A DNA stretch of 64,000 nucleotides from Deminuibacter soli. GTDB lineage: Bacteria > Bacteroidota > Bacteroidia > Chitinophagales > Chitinophagaceae. Below, in pieces: positions 1 to 8,924 of the stretch; positions within the stretch are counted from its first letter, which is position 1, and every line of letters starts with the position of its first letter. Below the pieces are notes generated by a model. That model was given only the letters and a program-made list of their open reading frames with translations. It searched no databases and was not told the origin of the DNA. Position numbers and translations under genes: made by a program. The stretch is from assembly GCF_003412455.1 (NCBI RefSeq), contig NZ_QTJU01000001.1:992001-1056000 (forward strand). The letters run 5' to 3'.

Positions 1-1930
1 CCCAATACATCAGCTCGTTTACATTTTCCACCTTGTCCCTGAAACCCTGGAGGTACGGAGCTGCCCATTTACGCGAAACCAGTCGAGGTACCCTGCCCTG
101 GTTGGTGTATAAAGCCTGGTCGCGGTCGCGCGGGATAGCGGTGTAAACCGAGCTGCCGTTTTTCCTGTGCTCCAGCCAGCGCCACTGGTCTTCGTGGCGG
201 TCCCAGTCGGCCAGGTACATATCCAGCAGTTTATCGCGCAGAAAAGCTGGTTGGTTCACCGAATTATCATTGTCTTTCTGTACCGCTTTCAGCAGTTTAA
301 CGGTGCTGATGCTGTTTCCGTAGGGTTCCCTTTCTTCAAACAGGCAAACCTGGCCTGCAAAATCCCTGCTATAGCTGCCCAGCGCCTTATCAGGCGCCAC
401 ATATACTACCTGCGGGTTCGCATGTGGTACACCGGCTGCCTGGGCAAGTGCGGCAGTTGTTAAGGCAGAATAGGGGTGTGCAGCCGAAATGTTGTCCTGC
501 ACCAGGTCTTTCGCAAAGGTTTGCTTCAATACATCGGGCAATGCGGCTTCGGGATTTTTCTGAATGGTACGCAATACCCATTCTTTCCCTTCCTTATCGC
601 GCAGCCGCAGCGATTTGGTCTGGTGCCCGCCGCCACGCTGCAACGGCGTAAAACCTCCGTTGGTAACCGACAGTTTAAATACGGGCAGCATAGCCGGCGT
701 ACTCCATTCCTTGCGGTAGTTTTCACCAAACATAGAACGGTGCCACCTGCTTACACTGTCATACGCCGCAAAAGGCGCCACACGCACGCTATCGGGGTAT
801 GTGGCATTCAGCACAGCTTCTTCCTGCTCTTTCACTGCAACAAACGACTTAACCCAGCTGAATACCGGTTTTATTGTATCATTTTCAAAACTGTAGCAGG
901 TTAAACGAACGGCATTATTGGCCAGCACATCGGCTGTTACATAGCCCTGGCTGCCTTGCGCAAACAAGGAATTCCTGCCTTTTTTTACGGTATTGGTTTT
1001 ACTGTCTGCACCACTGATCACCTGCAGCATATTGCCATTGATGAGCTGTAAGGTATGCTCGTGACCGGATACATGAATAATATTGGGGTAAGGCTTCATG
1101 GCATCTGAAAACCGTTTAATCATGTCTTTGTACAAAGGATGACGCAGGTCTTCCGGATTCGGGATAGCCACGCGGTACAATGGATACAGTGAACCCACAA
1201 CCGGCAGCGGCAGATACAGGTTTTTATTGATATCGGTAAAAGGGAACAGGTGCTGCCGCAGACTGAAATAACCGCCATGCGGGCCGTATGATTTAAACGG
1301 GTGGTGTGTGGCAAAGAAAATGACTTTGAACCTGTTTTTATACAGCAGGTCTTCCATACGGGCAATCACTTCATCTTTGGTGGTACATTCACAGCCGGCA
1401 TTATCTGACGGTTTGCCATAGGGAAACAGCCACCATTCAGAATCTGCCGCGATGATCACCACATTGTCGCCAATGGGTATTTCAACCGGGCCCGGGCAAC
1501 CATCGGGTGGCAGCAGCTTCAGCAATGAATCGCCCAGGCTTTCGAGGTAATCGCCCTGCCTTACAATTTTCGCGTACCCGTTTACGCCAGTCCCGTCCCA
1601 ATCGTGATTTCCCGGTACAAAATATACCGTTGCACCCTTGCTGCGCATGGGCTCAAACTGGGAGCGCAGTATGTTTTGTGTACCGTCCTGGCCACCGGCC
1701 TGCAAAGCCATGCCTTTGGGGTAAATATTGTCACCCAGGTAAACACTTACCGTTTTGCCGGGCAGCACATTAGCCGCAGCGTGACGTATCAATGCCTGCT
1801 GGCCGGCGTTTATTTCACCGGCGTCGCCCATGAGTATAATACGCTGCACCACACTGCTGTCTTGCGACAGGGCAGCCAATGGCAATAAAAGCAATGCAAA
1901 AAAGCCAATCCGTTTTAACCGTGCTATCAT
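1..1930 (-). CDS. Secreted calcineurin-like metallophosphoesterase (3' part missing)
   Basis: The frame is open from the ATG at 1930 to the left window edge, about 643 codons with no stop, so the C-terminus lies outside. The first 22 residues form a signal peptide ending in ALSQ. The metallophosphoesterase motifs appear in order: GDAGE near residue 36, GDNIYPKG near 64, GNHDWDG near 100, HHPFKSYGPHGG near 205 and SGHEHT near 300. Together they give a dinuclear-metal phosphoesterase core of the calcineurin type. A DRHEDQWRW motif near residue 610 lies in a second domain of unknown role. In Bacteroidota, long proteins of this layout often end in an outer-membrane barrel, but that part is not visible. 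Substrate unknown; export to the periplasm or outer membrane is inferred. Confidence 0.85.
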   Translation of the reverse strand, partial: MIARLKRIGFFALLLLPLAALSQDSSVVQRIILMGDAGEINAGQQALIRHAAANVLPGKTVSVYLGDNIYPKGMALQAGGQDGTQNILRSQFEPMRSKGATVYFVPGNHDWDGTGVNGYAKIVRQGDYLESLGDSLLKLLPPDGCPGPVEIPIGDNVVIIAADSEWWLFPYGKPSDNAGCECTTKDEVIARMEDLLYKNRFKVIFFATHHPFKSYGPHGGYFSLRQHLFPFTDINKNLYLPLPVVGSLYPLYRVAIPNPEDLRHPLYKDMIKRFSDAMKPYPNIIHVSGHEHTLQLINGNMLQVISGADSKTNTVKKGRNSLFAQGSQGYVTADVLANNAVRLTCYSFENDTIKPVFSWVKSFVAVKEQEEAVLNATYPDSVRVAPFAAYDSVSRWHRSMFGENYRKEWSTPAMLPVFKLSVTNGGFTPLQRGGGHQTKSLRLRDKEGKEWVLRTIQKNPEAALPDVLKQTFAKDLVQDNISAAHPYSALTTAALAQAAGVPHANPQVVYVAPDKALGSYSRDFAGQVCLFEEREPYGNSISTVKLLKAVQKDNDNSVNQPAFLRDKLLDMYLADWDRHEDQWRWLEHRKNGSSVYTAIPRDRDQALYTNQGRVPRLVSRKWAAPYLQGFRDKVENVNELMYW

Positions 1931-2070
1931 AGTAATCAATTCTTAAGGGGGAAATTCAGAGCCGGAAAGGGCATGTACAGCAGACAGGGATCTGTAAGGT
2001 TGCACAGACCCGGTAACCATTTACACAATGGTATTGCATGTAAAATACTTACTAAAACGTATAAAAACAA

Positions 2071-2100
2071 ATAACCCGGGCACAGCTGTACCCGGGTTAT
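2071..2100 (-). terminator. Hairpin terminator, 10-bp perfect stem
   Basis: ATAACCCGGG and CCCGGGTTAT pair perfectly around a 10-base loop. On the minus strand the stem is followed by a T-rich run, so it most likely ends transcription coming from the regulator at 2335-2733. Confidence 0.7.
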
Positions 2101-2340
2101 TGCGTTGACTGGTAATTATTTAACCAGGTATACGTTATTGCTTTTTTCAGCACAATGTCTTTTGATGAACGGCCTATCATAAGCTGGAAGGTGCCGGGCT
2201 CAACACAGCTTACATCATCTTTCACATACAACTGCACTACTTCATCGCCTGCATGTTTGCCTGCTGTTTTACCATACCCGTTGGCCCATCCGGGTTGCCC
2301 GGCATGCGAACCTGGCTTGTAAGGAAAATTTGGGCTATTC
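2097..2340 (-). pseudogene. Remnant of a glycoside hydrolase family 3 C-terminal Fn3-like domain
   Basis: On the minus strand one open frame, without a start codon, reads AGDEVVQLYVKDDVS and then directly VEPGTFQLMIGRSSKDIVL before a stop at 2097. These two blocks match the first and last strands of the fibronectin-III-like domain that closes GH3 beta-glucosidases. In intact enzymes about 40 residues, including the KELKGF and PGE segments, separate them; here they are joined. The frame has no catalytic domain upstream because the regulator's 3' end occupies that position, out of frame. I infer a decayed, internally deleted remnant. The family match is from memory of the consensus, not from a search. 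Confidence 0.55.
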
Positions 2341-2733
2341 GGCAGCAGCAGGCTGCCTATTGCTGCCTTTGTTAAGCAGGGTAATAATCTGGTCTTTGTC
2401 TTTTACCAGTTGTTGCAGCAGTATAATATTCTGTTGCAGGGCATGCATCATTTCATCGCGTGTAAAGTAGGTTGCATGTTCATCATTTGTTTCAAAAGCA
2501 TGCCGGTGATTTTCTCCTAACATAGAGCCTTCGCCGGTGATAAGCCATATTAGACTTAAGTCGAAGTAGTGGTTATAAATTTTTTCGAGAATATCTGATC
2601 CGATAGTACCTTTTCCCTTGGCTTGTTTACCTAAATAGCCATTGGAGAGGCCACAATTTTGCTCAAAAGCATAGGCAGTGATGTTTTTGTAGGCAAGGTA
2701 GCGGTAAAGGCGGTCAATCAAGCGTTCGGTCAT
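2335..2733 (-). CDS. XRE-like helix-turn-helix regulator
   Basis: A 132-residue soluble protein. Residues 1-75 resemble the Bacteroidota phage-repressor-like HTH family: an N-terminal helix (RLIDRLYRYLAYKNI), a helix-turn-helix around AFEQNCGLSNGYLGK, and the typical LSLIWLITGEGSML closing segment. The C-terminal part, ending in LLNKGSNRQPAAAE, is polar with a short coiled-coil-like stretch (MHALQQNIILLQQLVKDKDQ) that could mediate dimerisation. It stands alone on the minus strand, divergent from the HEPN/SNF2 genes. A 14-bp direct repeat 60-95 bases upstream is a candidate binding site. Targets are unknown. Confidence 0.85.
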   Translation of the reverse strand: MTERLIDRLYRYLAYKNITAYAFEQNCGLSNGYLGKQAKGKGTIGSDILEKIYNHYFDLSLIWLITGEGSMLGENHRHAFETNDEHATYFTRDEMMHALQQNIILLQQLVKDKDQIITLLNKGSNRQPAAAE

Positions 2734-3309
2734 TGGCGAATTTAATAGAAAAAAGTTGCTAAAAAATTTGACATTCTGGACGGATGCCGTAATATTGTGT
2801 TTGAAAGGTACGAGATTGTGTTTGAAAGACGTGCAGTTTGCGCGGTTACTTTCGGCAAATAGCGCTTGGTCTTCCCTCTTTCAACAGCCTAATCTGGGGT
2901 TGTTATTTCGGGCGCTATAATTTATAATCGGTATGTGGCCGTCGATAATTCAGGTCGCCGGTACATATCCAAGAATATCCTGGAAAACTGCGGTAGCCTG
3001 CGCGGCTATTGCAGCCTTTATTTTCACTAATTATATGTTATTGTTAGGGTATGTGCAGTGTTGCTGCGCAGGGCATTGTTTTGCCTTGTGGGAAGCCTGT
3101 GTGTGCCTTAATAAACAGGTTTTATTTCTACTGGCATTCAAAGAGTATGCGGTTAGGCGTAGGGCTATGCTGCAATCTTACTTAGTGAACAACAACGCAC
3201 TCTCCTGCCGCGGGTAATGGCCTGCAAGGGTTTGCACTTAACCTGTTGCCTTAAACGCTTGTGGCAGTGTAACTGCATAAGCCATTTTTCACTTTTAAGT
3301 TATTCAAAA
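2734..3309. other. 576-bp intergenic stretch between divergent genes
   Basis: This stretch separates the HTH regulator from the HEPN gene. It holds the tandem direct repeat at 2794-2828. An open frame at 2933-3217 shows no recognisable domain and a cysteine- and alanine-rich composition typical of non-coding frames, so I do not call it. No terminator or RNA gene is evident. Confidence 0.6.
2794..2828. repeat. Two 14-bp perfect direct repeats, 21-bp period
   Basis: ATTGTGTTTGAAAG occurs at 2794-2807 and again at 2815-2828. The start-to-start distance is 21 bp, two helical turns, which would place two bound proteins on one DNA face. The pair lies upstream of the divergent HTH gene (start 2733), so it is a candidate operator; binding itself is inference. 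Confidence 0.6.
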
Positions 3310-4188
3310 ATGGAGAACACCAGTTCACTCAGCGGTTCCTTGCAGGAATCACCGTTTGATCAGATAATTCCTGTTATAACACAGTCTGTTCCTGTAGAAA
3401 GAATATACCTCACAGGCCGGCAACGACATAAAATAGTGGTTGAAAACATATTTAATGTATTTATCAACCCGTCTACAGAAGAAAGCAGTTACGACCTGGT
3501 AGTTATTGTTTCGGCAGAAGAACGGCGCTCTGAAAATGAGTTGCAGGATGTTATTGAAAACCGTTGCAAGGTCATAGCACCTGTTAACGTGTTAATTATG
3601 GCATTGCCTAAGTTCAGGCAGCTGCTCGATGTTGGTCATCCTTTTATATTCGCGGTAACACATGCAGCAATGCTGCTTTTCGATTCAGGTACCATCACTG
3701 CCACGCTTAACAAACTCCCTGATGAAAAAGAGTTTATTGAGCAGTCGCGTGCCGATATTACCGGATGGTCGCATTCGGCAACCGTATTTCTCGACGGCGC
3801 AGGCTATTATGTGCAGGCAGGGCACCCCAACATGTCGGCATTTATGCTGCACCAGGCCACAGAGCATTGCCTTATCGGGTTAATACGAACCATGACGGGT
3901 TATAAGGTACACACGCACAACATTGATAAACTGCTGCGTTATGCACGCAGTTATTCACTGGAGCTGAATGGCCTGTTTCCGCGTAACACGCCCGAGGAGA
4001 TTCACCTGTTTCAGCTGTTGCAGAAGGCCTATGTAGATGCGCGTTACAAGCCCACCTACACCATTACACAGGCCGAAGTACTGATTATCACTACCCGTGT
4101 GCAAAAAATTCAGACACTGGTACAGGAAATATGTCACACCCAGTTAAATGCCCTTGAAAACAGCATTAACCAGGCCGGTATTGCATGA
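3310..4188 (+). CDS. Nucleotidyltransferase-like/HEPN fusion protein
   Basis: A 292-residue protein from the ATG at 3310. The frame is open further upstream, but the extra 31 residues are cysteine-rich and do not look coded. Residues 30-100 resemble a degenerate MNT-type nucleotidyltransferase (IYLTG, then YDLVVIVS at 61-68 where active enzymes have the aspartate pair), probably without full catalytic residues. Residues 150-275 are a HEPN domain: MSAFMLHQATEHCLIGLIR (175-193), HTHNIDKLL (201-209) and AYVDARYKPTY (250-260). I cannot place a canonical Rx4-6H RNase motif with certainty. HEPN/MNT modules are known from toxin-antitoxin and antiphage contexts, but this architecture is also widespread without proven function. 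The SNF2 helicase follows after 42 bases, probably in the same transcript. Confidence 0.8.
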   Translation: MENTSSLSGSLQESPFDQIIPVITQSVPVERIYLTGRQRHKIVVENIFNVFINPSTEESSYDLVVIVSAEERRSENELQDVIENRCKVIAPVNVLIMALPKFRQLLDVGHPFIFAVTHAAMLLFDSGTITATLNKLPDEKEFIEQSRADITGWSHSATVFLDGAGYYVQAGHPNMSAFMLHQATEHCLIGLIRTMTGYKVHTHNIDKLLRYARSYSLELNGLFPRNTPEEIHLFQLLQKAYVDARYKPTYTITQAEVLIITTRVQKIQTLVQEICHTQLNALENSINQAGIA

Positions 4189-4230
4189 TAATTCTTTATT
4201 ATTGCGTTGTTTTAAAACAGTGCAGCAGGT

Positions 4231-7176
4231 ATGCAAGATCCGGAACAGAAAAAAAGCAAAAAAACCATTATCCTTCCGGCCGTAACAACCGATAAGGGTA
4301 GTAGTAAAAGCAAGAAAAAAACAACGCACGGGTTATTAATTGACCTGAGCAAAAAACAGCAGGGCGCATTTAAAATTGCGGGATTACTGGTTGCCGAACT
4401 GAACGGCAGCCGTGATTACAAAACTTTTCCACTGGTAAACGAGATTTCACTGTTCGATTTTAAATCGATGCCGGTTGAATTGTACCGCATTATTTATGCT
4501 TTAACTGCCGACCAGATCAATGCACAAAAAAACTGGCTTACTGATCAGTACCGGGAAAAAATGCCGGAAGGCTTTACTGAAGAAGCCTATGTACAAAAAG
4601 GCATTCAAACCTATTTGTACAATATTTTTCAGCAGCTGCGCCCGTTTGCAGGTATTTTAAAATGGTATTACCAGGTTGCCGACGACTTACTCCCGAGCAA
4701 CATGGTAATTAAGCCTGCAGCCATCAGTAACTTTTCACCGGCAGTGGCATTTGAACTGCTGCGCACATATAACGGTGTGTTACGGATGCAAACGCTTATC
4801 CGCATTAACAATCATCCTTTTCTCGCTACCGACTTTAAACGGTATGGCTTTTTACTGCAGAGTAAAAACGAATTCTTTATCCTCTCACTGAAAGACGCCC
4901 AGACAATGGACCACTTTCCCAACGGCTATATTGATGTGGCTGCCGGGAAAGAGAAAAGCTTTATAGCTGATACCATTACACCGCTGGCGCAACAGTATAC
5001 AGTAAACCAGGATATACTGATGCAGGAAGAAACCATCGATGTTCTTCCGCAACCAAGGGTGTATTTCAGCGAACTCAACGGCAGTTTTCTAATGATCAGT
5101 ATCCGCTGGCAATACGGTGAATTTGAAATTGAAGACAATGCAGATACCCGTACCACTATTGTCAGCAACCAAACCAGGTTTGCCATTCAACGGTACAGTG
5201 CCGTTGAAGAAGAAGCCCGTTCTTATATTCGCTCGCTGCATCCCAAATTCGCACAGCAACGGAATGATTATTTCTACCTGTCGTTTTCTGAAGCAGAAAA
5301 AAACCAATGGTTTGTAAAGTTTTACCGCAAACTGATTGACCGCAATATCCCTGTATACGGGATGAACCAGATGCAGCACTTCAGGTACAATACACACGTG
5401 CCTGTAATAAAAGTTGAACACAAAGGCAATGGCATCGATTGGTTTGACCTGTATGTGGAAATCAGCTATGGCGACCAGCAGATAGCCATAGCCGATCTGC
5501 AGAAGGCTTTGCTGAACCGGCAACCTTATTTGTTGCTGAAAGACGGAACACTGGGCATGATACCGGAAGAGTGGCAGCATAAGTTAGGGCTGCTGCTCAA
5601 AATCGGTCACCTGCAAAACAACAGCCAGCTGCGTTTGTCGAAGCTGCACTGGACACTTGCACAGGATTTACAGGATGGTGATAAACTGGTGCAACAGATT
5701 ATTACGCCTGACTATATTTCAAAATGGGAGCAGCTGCAGCAAAATGGCCACAACCTGTTTAAAGTGCCCGCTACGCTCAACGCATCACTGCGCGACTACC
5801 AGAAAGCTGGTTTCGAATGGATGTGCCTGCTCGATGAAATGCAGTGGGGTGGCTGTCTTGCAGATGATATGGGTTTGGGTAAAACACTGCAAACCATTAG
5901 CTTTTTGCACTACCAGACAGAGAAATACCCGGCCGATACCCACCTGGTTATTTGCCCCACCTCGCTGATGTACAACTGGCAAACAGAGTTGCAGAAATTT
6001 TCTCCGCATTTGTCGTACCGCATTTACCATGGCCCTTCACGGTCGTTTAATGTTTCGGAGTTCGAAAACACGCAAATCATCATCACCAGCTACGGCACCG
6101 TACGCAGTGATCTTGAACAACTGGCTGCTTTTAAATTCGGATACATTGTATGCGATGAAAGCCAGATTATAAAAAACGCCGGCTCGCAGGTGGCCAAAGC
6201 CGTGTTGCAACTGCAATCGCGCAACCGCCTGGTGCTAAGCGGTACACCCATACAGAACAACACGTTTGATTTGTATACCCAAATGCACTTTATTAACCCC
6301 GGCCTGCTGGGCAATAAAGAATTTTTCCGGTCAGAATTTGCATTGCCTATCGATAAGTTTGGCGATAAAGAAGCGGCTGCCAAATTGCGTAAAATGATTT
6401 ATCCTTTTATGCTGCGCAGGACCAAGGAACAGGTAGCCAAAGATCTGCCGCCCAAAACAGAAATTACCCTGTGGTGCGAAATGGAAGAAGAACAGCGCCA
6501 GGTATATGATGAATACAAAAATCATTACCGCAGCAGCCTGCTCGAACGTATTGAGAAAGAAGGTATCGGCTCCAGTTCGGTATACATCCTGGAAGGCCTC
6601 ACCCGCCTGCGCCAGATATGCAATGCACCACAGCTGGTGAAAAATGCCACACACAGTGCTACCGAATCAGTTAAGCTGAAAGCGCTGATGGAAGAGATCA
6701 GGGAAAACATGGGCACGCACAAGGCACTGGTATTTTCACAGTTTACCGGCATGCTGCAGCTGATTGCAGACGAGATGACCAAAGAAGGCATTTCCTATTT
6801 TTATCTCGACGGTTCTACCAAAGCAGAAGAACGCCAGGTACTGGTGAATCGTTTTCAGCAGGAAGCAGATGTACAGGTGTTCCTGATTAGTTTAAAAGCA
6901 GGCGGCGTAGGCTTAACCCTAACCGCAGCTGATTATGTTTACCTCGTAGATCCCTGGTGGAACCCTGCGGCAGAGCAGCAAGCCATTGATCGTGCGCACA
7001 GAATTGGCCAGCAACAAAAAGTATTTGCTTATAAAATGATTTGCCGCGACAGCGTGGAAGAAAAAATACTGGCATTGCAGCAACGCAAAAAGGCATTGGC
7101 AGCCGATTTAATCAGTGAAGAATCGGGTTTTGTAAAATCACTCAGCACCGAAGACATTGCATTTTTATTCAGCTAA
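4231..7176 (+). CDS. SNF2-family DEAD/DEAH helicase (HepA/RapA-like)
   Basis: A 981-residue Swi2/Snf2 ATPase. The N-terminal 500 residues form the less conserved SNF2-associated region. The ATPase core follows: Walker A DDMGLGKT near residue 545, a DESQ Walker B near 640 (DEAH or DEAQ in most relatives), LSGTPIQN near 670, then the helicase C-terminal lobe with SLKAGGVGLTL near 890 and QAIDRAHRIGQ near 915. Such proteins remodel DNA-protein or RNA polymerase complexes using ATP and normally lack strand-separating activity. The lysine-rich first 40 residues may bind nucleic acid. The gene follows the HEPN gene and is closed by a strong terminator at 7199. Confidence 0.93.
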   Translation: MQDPEQKKSKKTIILPAVTTDKGSSKSKKKTTHGLLIDLSKKQQGAFKIAGLLVAELNGSRDYKTFPLVNEISLFDFKSMPVELYRIIYALTADQINAQKNWLTDQYREKMPEGFTEEAYVQKGIQTYLYNIFQQLRPFAGILKWYYQVADDLLPSNMVIKPAAISNFSPAVAFELLRTYNGVLRMQTLIRINNHPFLATDFKRYGFLLQSKNEFFILSLKDAQTMDHFPNGYIDVAAGKEKSFIADTITPLAQQYTVNQDILMQEETIDVLPQPRVYFSELNGSFLMISIRWQYGEFEIEDNADTRTTIVSNQTRFAIQRYSAVEEEARSYIRSLHPKFAQQRNDYFYLSFSEAEKNQWFVKFYRKLIDRNIPVYGMNQMQHFRYNTHVPVIKVEHKGNGIDWFDLYVEISYGDQQIAIADLQKALLNRQPYLLLKDGTLGMIPEEWQHKLGLLLKIGHLQNNSQLRLSKLHWTLAQDLQDGDKLVQQIITPDYISKWEQLQQNGHNLFKVPATLNASLRDYQKAGFEWMCLLDEMQWGGCLADDMGLGKTLQTISFLHYQTEKYPADTHLVICPTSLMYNWQTELQKFSPHLSYRIYHGPSRSFNVSEFENTQIIITSYGTVRSDLEQLAAFKFGYIVCDESQIIKNAGSQVAKAVLQLQSRNRLVLSGTPIQNNTFDLYTQMHFINPGLLGNKEFFRSEFALPIDKFGDKEAAAKLRKMIYPFMLRRTKEQVAKDLPPKTEITLWCEMEEEQRQVYDEYKNHYRSSLLERIEKEGIGSSSVYILEGLTRLRQICNAPQLVKNATHSATESVKLKALMEEIRENMGTHKALVFSQFTGMLQLIADEMTKEGISYFYLDGSTKAEERQVLVNRFQQEADVQVFLISLKAGGVGLTLTAADYVYLVDPWWNPAAEQQAIDRAHRIGQQQKVFAYKMICRDSVEEKILALQQRKKALAADLISEESGFVKSLSTEDIAFLFS

Positions 7177-7198
7177 TCATATTGCAACAACCAATACC

Positions 7199-7226
7199 GG
7201 GGCCGCTTTTCAGCGGCCCCTTTTTA
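7199..7226 (+). terminator. Rho-independent terminator of the SNF2 gene
   Basis: GGGGCCGCT pairs with AGCGGCCCC around a TTTC loop, followed by TTTTTATTT. It lies between converging genes (SNF2 helicase and chitinase). Confidence 0.92.
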
Positions 7227-7227
7227 T

Positions 7228-8046
7228 TTAATTACCATAGGGCTTCATACCATTACAGTCACAATCGGGCCCGGGCTGCACACCCAGTTTTTTGGCACAG
7301 AACCGGTAAAAATTAACCCGGTTTTCCCTGTTGGCAATCACTTCTTTGTCTGTGGCATTGCATTCAATGCCGCCGTTAATGATATTAATGGTCATGCCAA
7401 AACCAGGCGTCCTGTTGGCAGCTTTGTCTTTTTCATCGGGCATCCATTTGCCGGTCATTACCTCATGGCACGAAGGTTTGGGCTTTTGTGCGCGCATCCA
7501 AAACCAGAGGGCTGTTTTAAAAGCTACGGTACCATTGGTTGCTGCCAGCTCTGGCTGCTGCAGCAAGGGCAGCTGCAGTTCATCACCAGCCAATCCATAG
7601 TTATACGCGTAGGTTATTTGCAACGGGCCGCGCCCGTGATACGATTTGCCTTCCACCGGTTTGTAAGCACTGGTACCGCCGGTATTGTATTGCGTGCAAT
7701 GCCCGTCTTTACATGCCTGCTCTTCTGTAAACATCAACCCGTACAATAATCTTCCGCCCGGCGCCCCGGCCCAGCCCCCACCTGTTTCCTGGAAAGCATG
7801 TGCCAGGAAGGCTGCAAGCTCCTGTTTACGCACCGCCACAGTTCCTTCACCACAAAATGCCGGAAACGCATCGGCCGCACTTAACAGCGCTTCGTAGGTA
7901 TACATGCGGTGATGATGCGGAAACAATTGTTCATATTGCTGTTTGGTTAACAGCTGCTGCACACCGTTTTTTGCTGCTGCAAAAAAAGGCATCAGCAAAC
8001 ACAAGAGCACAAGCTTTACTGTAACAACGGGCGCTTTTATCTGCAT
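7228..8046 (-). CDS. Secreted GH19 (class I-type) chitinase
   Basis: A 272-residue exported endochitinase. Residues 1-25 are a signal peptide. The GH19 fold is recognisable from FLAHAFQETGGGW (catalytic acid Glu87), YGLMFTEEQACKDGHC, YHGRGPLQITYAYNYG, PGFGMTINIINGGIEC and a C-terminal RVNFYRFCAKKLGV. Cysteines at the expected places suggest disulfides outside the cytoplasm. The enzyme would hydrolyse beta-1,4-GlcNAc chains with inversion. There is no carbohydrate-binding module or T9SS tail, so it is probably periplasmic or freely secreted. It is monocistronic on the minus strand. Confidence 0.93.
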   Translation of the reverse strand: MQIKAPVVTVKLVLLCLLMPFFAAAKNGVQQLLTKQQYEQLFPHHHRMYTYEALLSAADAFPAFCGEGTVAVRKQELAAFLAHAFQETGGGWAGAPGGRLLYGLMFTEEQACKDGHCTQYNTGGTSAYKPVEGKSYHGRGPLQITYAYNYGLAGDELQLPLLQQPELAATNGTVAFKTALWFWMRAQKPKPSCHEVMTGKWMPDEKDKAANRTPGFGMTINIINGGIECNATDKEVIANRENRVNFYRFCAKKLGVQPGPDCDCNGMKPYGN

Positions 8047-8130
8047 GTTTTACTGTTTATACAAAGTGCATACAATTTATACCATTCTTTGGAGATAAAC
8101 CGGCGCTTAGAGAATAGTATGGGATATAAC

Positions 8131-8160
8131 AAAAATACCCGGTGGTAAACCGGGTGTTTT
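8131..8160 (-). terminator. Terminator of msrB
   Basis: ACCCGG and CCGGGT form the core stem, extended by A/T pairs on both sides. Read on the minus strand it is followed by TATTTTT, directly downstream of msrB. Confidence 0.8.
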
Positions 8161-8183
8161 ACTGATGGTATTGTGCTGCAATA

Positions 8184-8747
8184 TTATTGCCCTTCTTTAT
8201 ACTTTTTCTCTGCTTCCTGCGCTTTGGCAAAATCGAGCACTACGCCATTGATACAATAACGCAAGCCTGTTGGCGGGGGGCCATCTTCAAATACATGGCC
8301 CAGGTGCGATTTACAACGGCCACACATTACTTCTGTACGTTCCATGCCATAGCTGTTGTCTGGCGCGTAAATAATAGAACCTTTGCTAATGGGCTCATAA
8401 AAGCTGGGCCATCCGCAGCCGCTTTCAAATTTGGTATCACTTTTAAATAAAGCATTACCGCAAACGGCACAGTAGTAAGTACCTATCTCTTTCGAGTTTT
8501 CGTACTTGCTGGTGTAAGGGCGTTCTGTTCCTTTCTCTCTGGCAACGGTATATACTTCGGGCGACAGTATTTTTTTCCATTCATCATTACTCAACACTAC
8601 CTTACTGCTGTCTGTCCGGGAGTACACCTCATTTTTCTTATTGTTTGTACTATCCATATGTCTTTGTTTATTGTTATTCTGGGCATAACAGCCTTGCAAA
8701 ACGGCTGTCGCTAATAGTAACACCAGTAAAACTATATTGGTTTTCAT
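8184..8747 (-). CDS. msrB: Peptide-methionine (R)-S-oxide reductase, lipoprotein
   Basis: A 187-residue MsrB that reduces methionine-R-sulfoxide in proteins. Residues 1-20 form a lipoprotein signal with lipobox LQGC (Cys20), so it should be anchored in the cell envelope. Zinc is held by two CxxC pairs, Cys93/Cys96 (YYCAVC) and Cys142/Cys145 (MCGRC). The catalytic cysteine is Cys165 in GLRYCING, within the typical [20 protein letters not shown] block. Residues 21-50 are a polar linker. No MsrA domain is fused and none is adjacent. Envelope location suggests repair of oxidised surface or periplasmic proteins. Confidence 0.95.
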   Translation of the reverse strand: MKTNIVLLVLLLATAVLQGCYAQNNNKQRHMDSTNNKKNEVYSRTDSSKVVLSNDEWKKILSPEVYTVAREKGTERPYTSKYENSKEIGTYYCAVCGNALFKSDTKFESGCGWPSFYEPISKGSIIYAPDNSYGMERTEVMCGRCKSHLGHVFEDGPPPTGLRYCINGVVLDFAKAQEAEKKYKEGQ

Positions 8748-8924
8748 ATTAAAATTATATTGTTACAGAATTACATACGCAATACACATCCTTATGGTTT
8801 ACAGGTAATAACGTAATAAAAGGTTAAACCTTACACTGAATATTCTTCAATGGAGGCAGAATTTTGTTAAATGATTTTAAACGCTTTAAACGTATATTTG
8901 TCACTCACACAAGGTTATTCGATA

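Noticed and set aside
2933-3217. 94-codon plus-strand ORF between the HTH and HEPN genes
   Set aside because: Cys/Ala-rich, no recognisable domain and no good start context; it looks like a chance frame.
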